The notes beneath the pieces were generated by a model. That model was not told the origin of the DNA. It ran no database searches and saw nothing but the letters and a program-made list of their open reading frames with translations. This document shows, piece by piece, positions 46,448 to 58,116 of a stretch of 64,000 nt of DNA. Within the stretch, counting starts at the first letter, position 1; every line of letters begins with the position of its first letter. Origin of the DNA: Apostichopus japonicus (Eukaryota > Echinodermata > Holothuroidea > Aspidochirotida > Stichopodidae); contig NC_092567.1 of NCBI RefSeq assembly GCF_037975245.1, positions 19,350,876 to 19,414,875 of the forward strand, given 5' to 3'. The position numbers and the translations under genes were made by a program.

Positions 46448-49400
46448 CTGGTGACGAAAAGAACAGCAAAACCCTTTTTTAGTACGAGATAGCACCAAAT
46501 GATACTTTTAAGGAGTTCAGGTTTGAAATGCAAACTTCTCTTTCATTCATAAAAGTTTGGGTATATCTTCCCAATCTGCAATACGGTATAGTTCTTCTAC
46601 TGGCCTGAAATCACACAGACCTAGGCCAACAAATAGGTGTGAATGTTCGAGCGTGTGATAGACTTCTATAAATGTTGTTATTGGTTGTCATGCTTGAAAA
46701 TAGCTGTGGCGACTATTGCTTACATTGGTATATAACTTAGTAAGAACATAAGGTAAAGAAGAAGGACTAAAACTAGGATGGAAAAAATATTAGTGATGTG
46801 GTAAAGTGAAGTAAAAAATATGGAGAATGGCATCATTATTACCACTAGCATAAATATAGGGTGAAGGTATCAAAGGAAAAATCATCAATTTGATGAGCTC
46901 CAAACAAAACTTGAACAAAACTTGAAAATGGACTTTAGAAAGTAGTTAACTAGGATGCTTTAAGTCCAACGTTTTGGGCCAAAAGGAAATGGATTTACCT
47001 CTGAACTTTTCATTAAGCAAATATTTGAATACTTGAGATTATTTTTCAAAAATAAGGAGAAATTGACAACAACAAACCAGCATAGTTTTTATTCAGCAAT
47101 TATTTTAATCATTTTGATATAGAAAATGGAACAAACCTGAAATTCTTCTCTGTCTTTGATCAAGGTCATCCTATTTTCCAATAATTTCTTTAAATTTAAC
47201 CGAGGCAATCTGCAATTGGCTATGGCTGCAGGATGTTCCGTAACTAGGCACAGTAATGCCGCGGCTATATGTTCGTGGGCCGCGTTGTGTTCTGTGTTCA
47301 GAAGTCCAGTCAACTGCTGTACCATGCCGATCTGCTGAGCACCATCTGTGAAGAATACTTCGTAGGTAAATTTTAAAGAGTCTTTTTACAAGGTCACTTC
47401 ATTTTTATGAAGGACTACATCAGGAATCTTTCAGAGTCAGTCAAAGGGAATTTTTCATTTGAGGGATGTTAGGGGAGGGGGGAGGAGGGGGGTACAGGCA
47501 TCAAGGGGCAGCGGGACATGGGAATTTGATTTTGAGGGAAAACTCACCTAGAGACCTTTCAACACATTGGATCCTCTCGGTATTCTGCATGCACTGTTTG
47601 GCTATGCCATCTGTACGCCTAACTTTTTCTTACTGCATAGGACACAATAATAGCCATTGAAAAATATATAAAAAATCGAAAAACAAGAAAGAAACGTTTC
47701 TGACCTTTGAATTCTGGTTGTGATATTAGGAGAGCCTTCAGCAGGAAAGTAGATTTAATTTGGATTTTCTGGTTGTTGCTCTGCATTGCCCTCATGAGAC
47801 AGGAGAACCCATCTGCCTTCACGAATGCTATCTCGCTGGCATTATGCTCACGGATGTGGCCTGGTTAAAGAAAAAGAAAATTCTCTTCAAATTTTTGAGC
47901 GAGTTTGTTGTTGCTAAATAGTCATCAGAACAGATCCTCAATGGGAGCTTTTAAGAACAGGATTCATTGGTTATTTCCACTGTTGAGCCAGTACAGCAAC
48001 AGCCTTATCACTGTGTTCATTTTACTGTGGAACCACTGCGTTCTTTCTACCGTGGAACAGTGTCATCACATTAATTCTACTGTACACCAGTGTCACTGCG
48101 TCCTTACTACCGTGAAACAGTGTCACTGCATTTATTCTACTGTGGAACAGTGTCACTGCGTCCTTTTTACCAAGGACCAGTGTCAAGTGCTGCATTCATT
48201 TTACTGTGGACCAGTGTCACTGCGTCCTTTCTAACGTGGAACACTTTCACTGCATTACTTCTACTGTGGACCAGTGTCACTGCGTCCTTTTTACCAAGGA
48301 CCAGTGTCAAGTGCTGCATTCATTTTACTGTGGACCAGTGTCACTGCGTTCTGTCTATTGTGGAACAGTATCACTCTGTCCATATTCATCTCACAGCATT
48401 CTTTCTATTGTGGAGCAGTCTTCAACTAAATCCACGCAATAGTGGAGCAGCTCACCCAGTTGATTTTTTGTGTCCCGCTTCAAAGAACATATACTGGCAG
48501 TATGAGTATTAAACTTACTATCATGGTTCTATCAGGGAAATGGTAAGGAACTGTTCATACTGTCAGTACGAGGGCTTTGAAGCTTAACATGTGAGGACAC
48601 TATGATGTTGTAATTGTCCCAACTGGCAGTAGGAGCTGTTTAGAGTTGCAAAATATTCAATACATTACAATAGTGAAACCTTTAACTCTGCCTTCGTTAT
48701 CTTTTAGTTTGTGATAAGAGCTTCAAGATCTTCCATTCAGCATTTGCAAGACCCTTCCCAAATTACAGAAAATGAAAATGTTTATTCATAAATAAAGAAA
48801 AAGAAATTAAAACTTGAAGCACACTCTGGCTTCGATGAGGCCCTATTTAGACTTGCCCAAGTCTTCAGCTTTGTATATGAAGGAATGTTACAAACCAGTG
48901 ATATCCCAAAAGCAGGGATGAGCCTGTGGTAAAAGAATTTTTTTTTTAACTTTGCAAGAATTGCAGTATAGGCTCCAGTTTGCATATGCTACAGTGTGTT
49001 AGGATAATAAAAGGGAGTGATAATTTTCTTGAAAGGTGTTTAGGGAAGTTGCTCACTGTGACTGTTATCTGTAGCATATAGAACCCAGTATTGGTGGTAG
49101 GGTTTGTGTTCCCTTCAATGTCAGTAATATTATGAAATAGTGATACCATCTCTTTGATGTTACCGAAACACTCCATCGAGACACCTTACAGGGCCTCTTA
49201 TGTATTTATCTAGGTCATGGATTCAGTTTTCCCACGAGAAGTTTTAACTATCTTATTGAATCTTGGTACAGGGCCTTTTCCCAAAATAGATTCCATTATG
49301 TCTGTGGAACATTCGAGAAGGTTCTCTCACGTGGTATGGAAGTTTCCATAGAAAGGGGATGGACTTCCAAACTCCCAACCAATCAGGGCAGATCAGTGCC

Positions 49401-52366
49401 AGCGCACTTACTTTTATATCGTTAAGCTAATACAGGATGGTCAGGTTATTGGCTGCCTACTGATTATGCGCAGTGGGATTTTATAGAAGTAAGGTATAAA
49501 AGGAAAAGGGGGCCGAAAGTTTTATCACTCCGTCACGCTCCGTGATCAGTTCGTCACTTCGTCATTGCTTCGTTACCATTTCATCACTCCTTTTAATTGA
49601 CGGAGTCAAGTCAAATCATTGTAATTTAGTTTTATTTGTAAAGAGAATTGACAGAGAAGAAATTATACTGAATCACTAATCAATCCGATCTTGTCAAATT
49701 GTTTTTCTGTGAACTCATTGTTTTCGCCCGTTCGAGACATCTCCTGAAGAAGCATAAATACGGCATCAAGATATCCCAGTACCTTTCTATCGCGAGTCCC
49801 GATATAGTTTTACTATCGGAGGAAGCGGGCTCGTCACAATATTACAGTAACTCATTCGACATAAATATGGGAAGCTATTTTGCTAGCAAACTGTACTCAC
49901 ACGACAGAGCGAATATGGCTTTGACTTTGACCAGATCGGAATCATCTTCGTCTGCCATCTTCATGAACTTCTTCATGGCTCCTTCCTTAAGCAGACAGTC
50001 CTGTACGTAGACGTTGTTTTGAAGGATCGTACCGGCGACTTCTAACGCCCTCCATCTTACCTCGGCACTCTTGTCATCCAGACAGCGAGAAATTACCTTC
50101 CAGCCGTCAAGTTTTATCAGATCTGTCAAGAAAATTGACTCATGGATTTAACGGATGTGATAGTAGATGGGATCTGAGTTTGGGATACCTGCCGGTATGC
50201 GGCCTACTTCCCCTACCCACAGCCCTGCATTCTCTCCATCCCGATCCACCTTCTCAACCCTAAAGAAAGACACTGAGAAGACAGAATTGGTGATATATAC
50301 TTGGTGAATAGAAACTGGTTAACTTCAGTTATGGGAGATTGCATGATTTATGGTACCACACAACACACCACTTAAACTTATTATCAACTTTCCAGGTCTG
50401 CGGAAGTTGGATACCTGTAAGCATAGTTCCATTATGACCAAAAAGTTCCCACCTAAAAGTGTCTGTAATGTTACGAGTTAAATCTGACAAGTGTAATCTT
50501 GCTAAGTAAGTACACGAACACAGCGACAACTTTTATTGGATTCTCTCATGTAGGTTGTTCGGAAAGCAAGCGAGGATGGCGCTCTTCACCTTCTACATTA
50601 AGACAGTCACAGATCCTAACCATGGGAGTCATATTATTACAATGTCCTCTTAGTTTTTTAGCACTAACATTCTGTTTCATTGTTTCTAATTGTACCTTTT
50701 TTTGTGTTACATTCATGTGCGACATGTCTTCAAGGAGTCACAAACCCAATTACCCAAAAATCATTATTGATCAATGTGATTGATATAACTGTCATGAACA
50801 ACTTTCCCAAACAGCTGAGAAAGCTGGGAGATATCACAGCTTAAATGCTTCTTCACATTAATGGTCGAAGTCTAGATCAAGTCATAAACATGAGATCATC
50901 CATTCAATTTTTTTTTCTTCACATTTTTCTTTGTCAATTTCAACGCTTAATGGAGATGGGTTGTGAGGAATGCTTATCCAAAAAAATGACATTGTTTAAA
51001 TGACATTGGTTTGAGGGTCAGAACTGTTAATATTCCATCTTGAAAATATCAAAAGAGAACAGCGAGAGAGTAAGACAAACCAGTGTCGACAACATATCAC
51101 TGGTTATTTATTAACTTTAACTAGCCAATCCTCAATTTACCTTTGGCATTATCGATTCTGTCACACAGGTCTACGATGTACTCCAAGAGATTCTCCTTTC
51201 TTTCTTCGTCTTCTTCTCGGTTGGATTTGAGGATGTCGCTCAGTTCCTCCAGCTTTCCTTTCAGAATTTTCACTTCGTCCGTGAACATCCCAGCTAGGGC
51301 TTGATTCAGCCACTTCTTTCTCTGCAATTCAAGCAAATGAAATAGGCCTATAAATAAAGCTTGCCAAAAAGAACAGGTTGGTGGCCAAATATCTGCATAA
51401 GTATGAAAGTCGAGCAGAGCAGCCATGGTGGTCAAACTCAAACAGACTACTCGAGGCAAGATTTATGCAAAGAATGTATTTGACCGTTCGATTCTGATAG
51501 ATCTCCTTTTCAAAAAGAGAGATTTAAACCCAGCTGCATCGAAACGACAACTGAGCACACAGACTAAATTGTTTGCCTGCCAGTTTTCTCGCGTGAATCG
51601 GTTGCATTCGTTAAAACTGTAAAGCCCTGTGGCCATACGACTTGGACATACTCAATGATTTATAAAGGTCCCCTTTCCAGTGCAAAAATGTGCCCGATAC
51701 AGCGCCTTGTCCAAAGTTCATCTATGTAGTTTGGTACATTGCCTTGCAGAATTTAAATGCAAAACGAGATGATAAAATTTTGAACTTCCGTAGCTCAATC
51801 GGCAGCGGACGTAGCGCTGCCATACCTAGCATCATTACAGCCTGACTATCTCTCTCTCTCATATACGGTTTCCATAGCAGCATTGTTCGAAGGATACATT
51901 TATCAAATACCCTGGTGTCATTATAGTTGCTTAGCTGGTAGTTGACTCTGCTGAGCCCAGGAAAAACCGTTCCAGGCTGTGTAGTCTTCATTTGCTTTTA
52001 ATATTATCTATCCGGGTCAAAACATGCATCCAATTTAATGCTCGGCACAAGGACAGTTACCGAGTAAATAAACAAAAGTGGCGTTCATTTCCCCCTTGTC
52101 CCTGCTTTCTTCCTGCGGATACCTCTAATAAAGTATTAACATTAGCATGGTGTATCTGAGTGCAACAAAAATACTTGGGTGCGAATAATTACCTCTTCTG
52201 ACATTGGTTCATGGGATGCTTCCTCTGGATTGGTATTCTCGAGAGCAAATTTTAAGATATCTTCATAGTTCCTCGGCAGCAATTTTTCTCTGGCCTGTGC
52301 TTCATTTCCACCAGGTACACTCTGGTCACTGCTGTTGGATCCTCCTTCAACTGGAAGCATGGCCAT
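46364..52366 (-). CDS. HSPBP1: Hsp70-binding protein 1 (HSPBP1/Fes1 family), complete
   Basis: HSPBP1 is an armadillo-repeat nucleotide-exchange factor and regulator of cytosolic Hsp70. Coding exons in transcript order: 52366-52193, 51321-51141, 50122-49901, 47860-47705, 47345-47137, 46447-46364. They join in frame to 341 codons plus TGA. Landmarks: PRNYEDILKFALE near the N-terminus, EPMSEE|RKKWLNQAL, LLEYIVDLCDRIDNAK, EVRWRALEVAGTILQNN, KADGFSCLMRAMQSNNQKI, GMVQQLTGLLNTEHNAAHEH, and the terminal EEHQYCQDLLTMVFMSG. Their order matches vertebrate HSPBP1; the Gly/Ser-rich N-terminal extension of the human protein is absent. The start is MAMLPVEGG, the first ATG after an acceptor at 52384, so a non-coding 5' exon lies upstream. 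It converges on the duplicated NAT10 tail; the stops are 132 bp apart, so the 3' UTR probably runs antisense through that copy. Confidence 0.93.
48010..48420. repeat. 30-bp minisatellite in HSPBP1 intron 3
   Basis: About 13 units of CAGTGTCACTGCGTCCTTTC followed by TACCGTGGAA or variants; two units are 34 bp (CAGTGTCAAGTGCTGCATTC...). A four-unit block appears twice, so the array grew by multi-unit duplication. Open frames across it are artefacts of the 30-bp period. Confidence 0.9.
48457..48625. mobile_element. MITE, CAGTTGGGAC family, copy 2
   Basis: Starts CAGTTGATTTTTTGTGTCCC and ends TAATTGTCCCAACTG, an inverted-repeat pair. The interior has ACTGGCAGTATGAGTAT and GGAACTGTTCATACTGTCAG, shared with copies 1 and 3. 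It lies in HSPBP1 intron 3, immediately next to the 30-bp minisatellite. Confidence 0.6.
48903..49008 (-). repeat. Dispersed repeat (CACACTGTAGCATA core), copy C, inverted
   Basis: Reverse complement of the element at 25939-26032, including CACACTGTAGCATATGCAAA and CAGGCTCATCCCTG. It lies in HSPBP1 intron 3. Confidence 0.65.
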
Positions 52367-54754
52367 TTTATATATTTTAATGTCCTGAAAAAGTATACAC
52401 ACACAATCAGAGGCTGGGCCACATAAAGCCTCACCCCTCAATTTCACCCTTAAATTCCTGGAACCTAGGAATTAACATGTTGAATTGATTTAGTTATGAC
52501 AGAGAAACATACCTCAGGCTCAGCAGAATTCTTTTCGCATTCTTATCTGCTGCAGTTGGCCAAAAATGGCAGACAGGGAATAGTTATACAATATCACATG
52601 TTGAAACTGCAGTTGAATGTTCCCTCAAAACGGGGGCCACAAAATTTCACAAAAAACAATGTAATCTATCTTCCATTTGTGGTAGGAAGGGAAAATGAAG
52701 TTCAAAGTCAGATTCTTGATATAAATGTAAGCAGCAGTTGGCTGCACAATAACAGGTTGCATAAACTCAAACTTTCAGCACGCAGTAACCAGTGCCTAGA
52801 CTACTACTATTCAAGGTAGACATAGGTGCTACTTTTTGGTGTGTTTCTTCTCAGTTAGCCCAACTTACATACATACAATAGACTATAGGCCTAGGCTATT
52901 ACAATTTTAACTTGATTTGAAAGTTCAGACATTTTGATGAGCTTTATGTTATTATCAACACCTGTCACATTACTAACAGCTTATTTTTTTTTTGATGGAG
53001 TTGGGTTGCAGTGGGGATGTTAATTTTATTAGACACTACTTCGCAACGCTTTTGAGAATGACACATCTTCCTTTCATGATAATCTGTCTAAAGTCGTAGT
53101 TGCAATGAGGAAATCATCATTGGATAAATTACTTTGTTGTTGCTTTTGAGATGGTTACATCTTCCTAACAGAATTTTCTTTCGACTTTTTCAGAAACATT
53201 CATGGGTAGTGAAATACTCAAATACTGTAGACACGTTTCTCTGTGGATAACAGCATAGTGGCACTGGCAGTATAAATGCTGGTTGATATGGGTTAGGGTT
53301 TGTAGCATAATTGTGGGCAATACTGATGACACTTTTCAATTAAATAAGGCTAAAACCAGGCTATACAAACCTTACGATATGTCTAACGTTGCAATGGGTT
53401 ACTAACAGTTTGTTAGGGACTTATGTTACTGTTAGGCCAAGACCTAGGCTTGCACTATTTCATACTAGGCTAGGCCTAGCAAGCCTACAGTGTACTCACT
53501 CGTCTAAAAAAAATATATGTGGATGTTAGTAGCAAACGTTAATCCCAACGTTGGTCTACAGAATATTTCTGAATGGTGTGAAAGACACATCTAATATCTA
53601 GCAATTCTCGTGCGAAACAAACATTGGTAACCTTGGGTTTGCCACCACGCTTCACACATGTCAGAAAAAAAGTTCGTGGAAACTTATGCAACGAGGTAAA
53701 TGAATCATTTACCTCGCTGAACTTATGTGAAGGAGGGTGCATCACGCTAACATATATTTCCTAAGCCACTTTAATTCAACATGTCAAAAGCAAATAGGCC
53801 TACTGTACATGGTGTCAGTAGAATCGACAGTTGCATGGTAACGAGTAACAAAATTGATAAAGTTAACGAGATAAAAAGCAGACACGGTTCCGGGGTGTGG
53901 AGAAAGGGCGGTATACATCCCCCTTTCAACTCAACACAAAAGTTTACAAGTGTTTTTCTGCATTTTTTTTGTTTTATTTTTGTTTTAAGCTCGCTCCACA
54001 CCACCTTGAAATGGTGAACTCTTCTCATCAAGCACAGTCCAGCCTAGGTTTGGACTTTGTAGTTGGGGGAACTCCAATCACTTGTATAAAATGCTAGCCT
54101 TTTTGCCGTTGTGTAATACAGCGATAACATTAGCACAACTATTACTTTAACATAGCCTACAAATTTCTCCGTTTTTTTACCAATAACCCCATCTATTTTT
54201 TGGTTGGATTTTGCCCATTTCTCCCTCGTTTTGCCTCCCACATCTATCTTGGTGGATGGAAAATTGTAATTCTGCATATCTTCGCTCTTCAAAGCAATTT
54301 TGTAGATCTAGAATAAGGAACAAGGTCATTGTTAACCCTCACCGTGGTTTACAACTCAAGTGTCAAATCATGTCATGTAACAGGGTCTCCAACATCACCA
54401 AGTCCGGTGGGTGGAGAAAGGGGTTCCCCTGCCCTGATTAATTTTAGAGCTATGTTTAAATAGGCTTCAAAACTTAACAGCATGAGATCACCAATTATTG
54501 TCACATTTCGGTCCATGCAGGGCCAAAATTGCTATAAAAAAATATAAGAAATCCTAAGTTTCAGGTGCATTATATTTGAACCCCATTTTGGGATGCACCC
54601 CCTCTCAGGGCTCCACCCCCTCCTTAGTCTGCAACACAACACAACTAGTTGGTTAGATTTTATAATACAACAGCACCTCATCTCGTGTCTTATGTTCACT
54701 GAGGTTTTGGATCAACGGGATCATCTGGTGGTCCAGTCAGTTCAAAGAAAGAAT
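52367..54754. other. HSPBP1 5' region
   Basis: The non-coding first exon and promoter of HSPBP1 should lie here; I cannot place them. CCTAGGCT-type words recur (52890-52900, 53440-53480), as in the NAT10 upstream region. Open frames are short and show no motif. Confidence 0.35.
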
Positions 54755-55065
54755 CAGGCATGTAGCCAAGGGGGGGGGAGGGGCGAAGGGGGCAGCCCCC
54801 CAGAGCATATTTAAAAAAAAAATGTAAATGTTCTTATGATATCGCTAGTAATTTCAAAAGAGAAAATGCTAAGATGCAACTGACAAGGCCTGGGAAGTGC
54901 CATTTCCAGCGATCTGGGAGGCATTTTCGGCCAAAATTTTCTTGTACGCTTCGCGCCAAACCATGGTGGCGCTACGCTTAGATAGTTTGCAATGCCCAAT
55001 CTACGGCTCTGATACTTTGCGTACATTTTCGCCCCTCCCTTGGCAAATTCCTGACTACGCGCCTG
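54755..55065. mobile_element. hAT-like MITE with 8-bp target-site duplication
   Basis: The left end CAGGCATGTAGCCAAGGGGG and the opposite-strand right end CAGGCGCGTAGTCAGGAATT are inverted repeats. A perfect 8-bp direct repeat GAAAGAAT flanks the element (54747-54754 and 55066-55073). An 8-bp duplication and ends beginning CAG are hallmarks of the hAT superfamily. The 311-bp interior has no open frame of note, so it is non-autonomous. Confidence 0.88.
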
Positions 55066-55073
55066 GAAAGAAT

Positions 55074-56564
55074 GAATGAACAAATGAAGGAGAGAAATAA
55101 AAAAAAAGAGGGAGACCAAAAAGGAAGAAAACAGAAGGACTGTGATTTAATATTTAAATACACTGCTGTATTCATCATCAATTCACCATCCAGTTATATG
55201 ATAATGCATCTCACAGATATTCATCTAACGAATTATGTTTCTTTCTCTTCCTTTTTCTCAAACCTAAAAATAATGCAAAGTGCAATAGTAATTTTTTTTA
55301 ACTCCTGAGGCAACGATTAAAGACTATCATGAATAAAACCATAACACTGAAATAACACAACACAATCCTAACAAAATGGCTAAAGAAATATTTCTTTCCT
55401 CTTAGCAAAATATCTAAAGCTGTTTTTTTCCATTTATTTTTTAAATTTTATTCACAGTTAAATACATATGTGAAGTGCATTGTGTTGCAGTGGCTGGAAT
55501 CATCACATTCAAGATTATAAACTATCTGAAGCAAAATATCTTTTCCAAAATATGAAAATAATGCCCAAAAAATAAGAAATACACATTTATGTCCCTTAAT
55601 TTGTAAGGTGACTTTACTTTTCTTTTTCAGGAAAATCTGGAGGCATTTTTATTTATGTTGCTCATATTGTAAGAAAATCCTCCAGAAACAAGCATATTTT
55701 TTTCCTGTCGAACTTAAATTTATTCAGGGCATTTTGAACAATTTCTGGCATAGTTCCTTGGATATTTCTAATGATCTGTTCAGAGAGTGGTGCATGAAAT
55801 CTGGGAACAATTCAAGGCACACTTTCAGCTAGGGATGATACATGAAACCCATGGACTGTCCCCAGAAATCGAGACCAAATGATCACCTTATCCTATCGCC
55901 TATGCCTTCCCTAGCAGTCACAACGAGATACTCTTCAAATGATACTTATCTCCTCCTTTTTCATGTGTTTATCACTGATGAAACCCTGTGTCCGTCTTAT
56001 TCTCTCTATCAAAAATAATTTTCAAGAAGTCTTAAGCTTAAAGGTAAAAAAAATAATATATATATATATATAGAATACACAGATATAAAGAGAACATCCA
56101 TTCCATCTAATTTCTGTCTTCATACTGAGGTCAGTTTTGCAGAGGTAAAAAAAAAATCTGAAATTGATTCATTTCAATCCTCTTGTAGTGAATATTAATA
56201 TGATCTTCTCATTAATTACGTTCATATCCATGCGATGATTCACAAGCCTCCATTTTGGGTATTTAATTTACTTGAATCTTACTTGAATTTGTTAAAATAT
56301 TTTGAAATATATATATTTTTTATATATATAAATATATTTTTTTATATCAACTGTAACTTACTAAAAGTCCAGTAGTCAATTTACTTAATCTTAGAAATTC
56401 AATTCATTAGTTACTTCATCCTTGTTCCATATCCAGGTCTGTCCATGACCCTGTGCGAAACCTCTAAGAGCTCTACTCAATTTTTTAATTCCCTGAAGAG
56501 ACAAAACAAGCAGAGGACATTCCCTTCATAAGGAGGTTGACAATCCCAATACCTCATATGTTGA
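55074..56564. other. Intergenic DNA between HSPBP1 and BMAL1
   Basis: AT-rich with (TA)n stretches near 56055-56072 and 56308-56340. No exon or protein motif recognised. Confidence 0.45.
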
Positions 56565-56844
56565 AGAATTTCACTTCTAACCAGACGGGAACATGCTTCT
56601 GATCCACATGAATCCATTGTAGACTGAAATTTAAAAACCTCAATTTTTCGTCCAAATTTGATCATTTTGTAAGGGTTTAATGGTTTTTTCAAATTTTGGC
56701 GAAAAATCGCCATTTTTAAAATCTTCTCAAAATGATGCGGCGTTCGGATGCCGACCTCTTTATCATATAGCAGACATTATTAGTGTTGAAAATAGGTCAA
56801 TACTCTTCAGAAAGACAGTCTAATTTGAATATTCAAATCGTTAT
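56565..56844 (-). repeat. Isolated, inverted satellite monomer
   Basis: The minus strand matches the 33.5-42.7 kb satellite over about 280 bp: palindrome ATTTGAATATTCAAAT, GACTGTCTTTCTGAAGAGTA, GAGGTCGGCATCCG and the CATGTTCCCGTCTGG region. It lacks the roughly 45-bp linker between AGTGAAATTCT and the palindrome that joins units in the array. It is a single copy, more diverged than array units are from each other. Confidence 0.93.
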
Positions 56845-57928
56845 TGAAAAAATAAAAAGTGTTTTTTTGTGCCCTTTGTTTGTTTTCAATTCAGTTTGCC
56901 TCTGAAGAAGATCCTGCTAGAATCAAAACATCAGGCCCTTTGTTTTTCTAATTAAGAAAGCAAATACATCAATACATGGATTAAAAAAGAAATTACATAT
57001 TAGAGTTGAGTTTTAATGAGTATCAGTGATGTTTAAACGAAAGTCAGACCCTTTGAATACCTATATATATAAAATTCCCTTCTCTTCCCACACCTCCACC
57101 CCATCGCCCGCACCCTTTCTCACCGGCCCACACTGCCACAAGCCTCTTAAAACAGCTCCTACATCACAGATGTAGAAACAACTGTCTTTTTTTCTCCCTC
57201 ATTTTGCTGTTCATGCTGTATTATAGATTAGATATCTGGTTTAGAATTCCGTAAAATGTTTTCCAAGAGAATCTTCAGAAATCTTTGTGACTAAACTAAG
57301 GTGTTCTGATTACAAACATTTTGTGTGTGTGTGTGTGATTCATGATGGATGGATGGAAAGAATAAAGTAAAAAAATTGTTACATTTTTTATTAAAAAGAA
57401 GTCTGGTTTAATGTGTAGTAACAGATAGGTTTTTGGAATTGTGAAACAGTGAATCACAAAATGACAATGCCCAGTTATCGCAATACAAGAAAACTTTTGT
57501 CCGTCCTACCCACGGCAATCAACTTCGGCTCTTTAAGGTGTGAAAGTCATCGTTTTGTGCTTGAAATTCCCGGATACGGGCGTCACATAAGGCATTACCG
57601 CAAGGACGCATATGCTGACAAAGATACTGTAGTATGGAACACATTAAAGCTTACGTTAAAAGTATGTTAAACATCTAATTTTTAAAAATATCTTACAATA
57701 AACTGGGTTACGATAGCGTCTGTACGATATGTACCACGATATCACTCTTCAAAACAGACGGCCTCAAAACTTGAATAAAAATAACGATAAAACAAAGATC
57801 ACTGTCGATTGAGACTCTGGAAGTTTTAGGTGGACTACCGTACATTGAGATGTACCAAGCAAGGTCTAATAGGCTTGTCGTACATTGCCAGGACAGGAAA
57901 AGAACCCTTTGGACTCGACTTTTGCACC
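56845..57928. other. Intergenic DNA with one unassigned open frame
   Basis: Contains a short (TG)n near 57320-57337. A 73-codon plus-strand frame at 57449-57670 has no recognised domain and no splice context, so I do not call a gene. Confidence 0.4.
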
Positions 57929-58116
57929 CAGTTGGGACAATTTTTTCTATACTGTAGTGTTATGTCAGGCTTCAGAGCACTCGTATTGTCAGTATGAATA
58001 TCATGTTTTTATCAGATCAAGGTTAGAAACTGTTTGTACTGACAATACCAGTACTTTGAGAGCATGGTGTATACAGTTTAGAGAGGTTTAAGCATATAGG
58101 AAAAATGTCCCAACTG
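57929..58116. mobile_element. MITE, CAGTTGGGAC family, copy 3
   Basis: The best-preserved member: it begins CAGTTGGGACAATTTTTT and ends AAAAATGTCCCAACTG, near-perfect inverted repeats of about 16 bp. The interior has CACTCGTATTGTCAGTATG and AACTGTTTGTACTGACAATA. No clear target duplication. Confidence 0.75.

Noticed and set aside
47089-47136. Read-through of HSPBP1 exon 5 to a TAA that overlaps AATAAA, as the protein end
   Set aside because: A GTTTGT donor ends exon 5 in phase 0, and the next acceptor at 46447 gives the conserved EEHQYCQDLL terminus. Use as an alternative end is possible but less likely.
48090-48512. 140-codon and overlapping frames with Cys/His-rich repeats resembling zinc fingers
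   Set aside because: The spacing comes from a 30-bp minisatellite; the Cys and His do not form C2H2 units, and the site is an HSPBP1 intron.
51722-51991. tRNA-like words (GTAGCTCAATCGG) in HSPBP1 intron 1
   Set aside because: There is no B box at the right distance and no cloverleaf; not a tRNA gene or a clear SINE.
54811-55181. Overlapping frames on both strands at 54.8-55.2 kb
   Set aside because: They lie within or across a hAT-like MITE and show no conserved domain.
57449-57670. 73-codon plus-strand frame between HSPBP1 and BMAL1
   Set aside because: No recognised domain, no partner exons and modest length; chance cannot be excluded.
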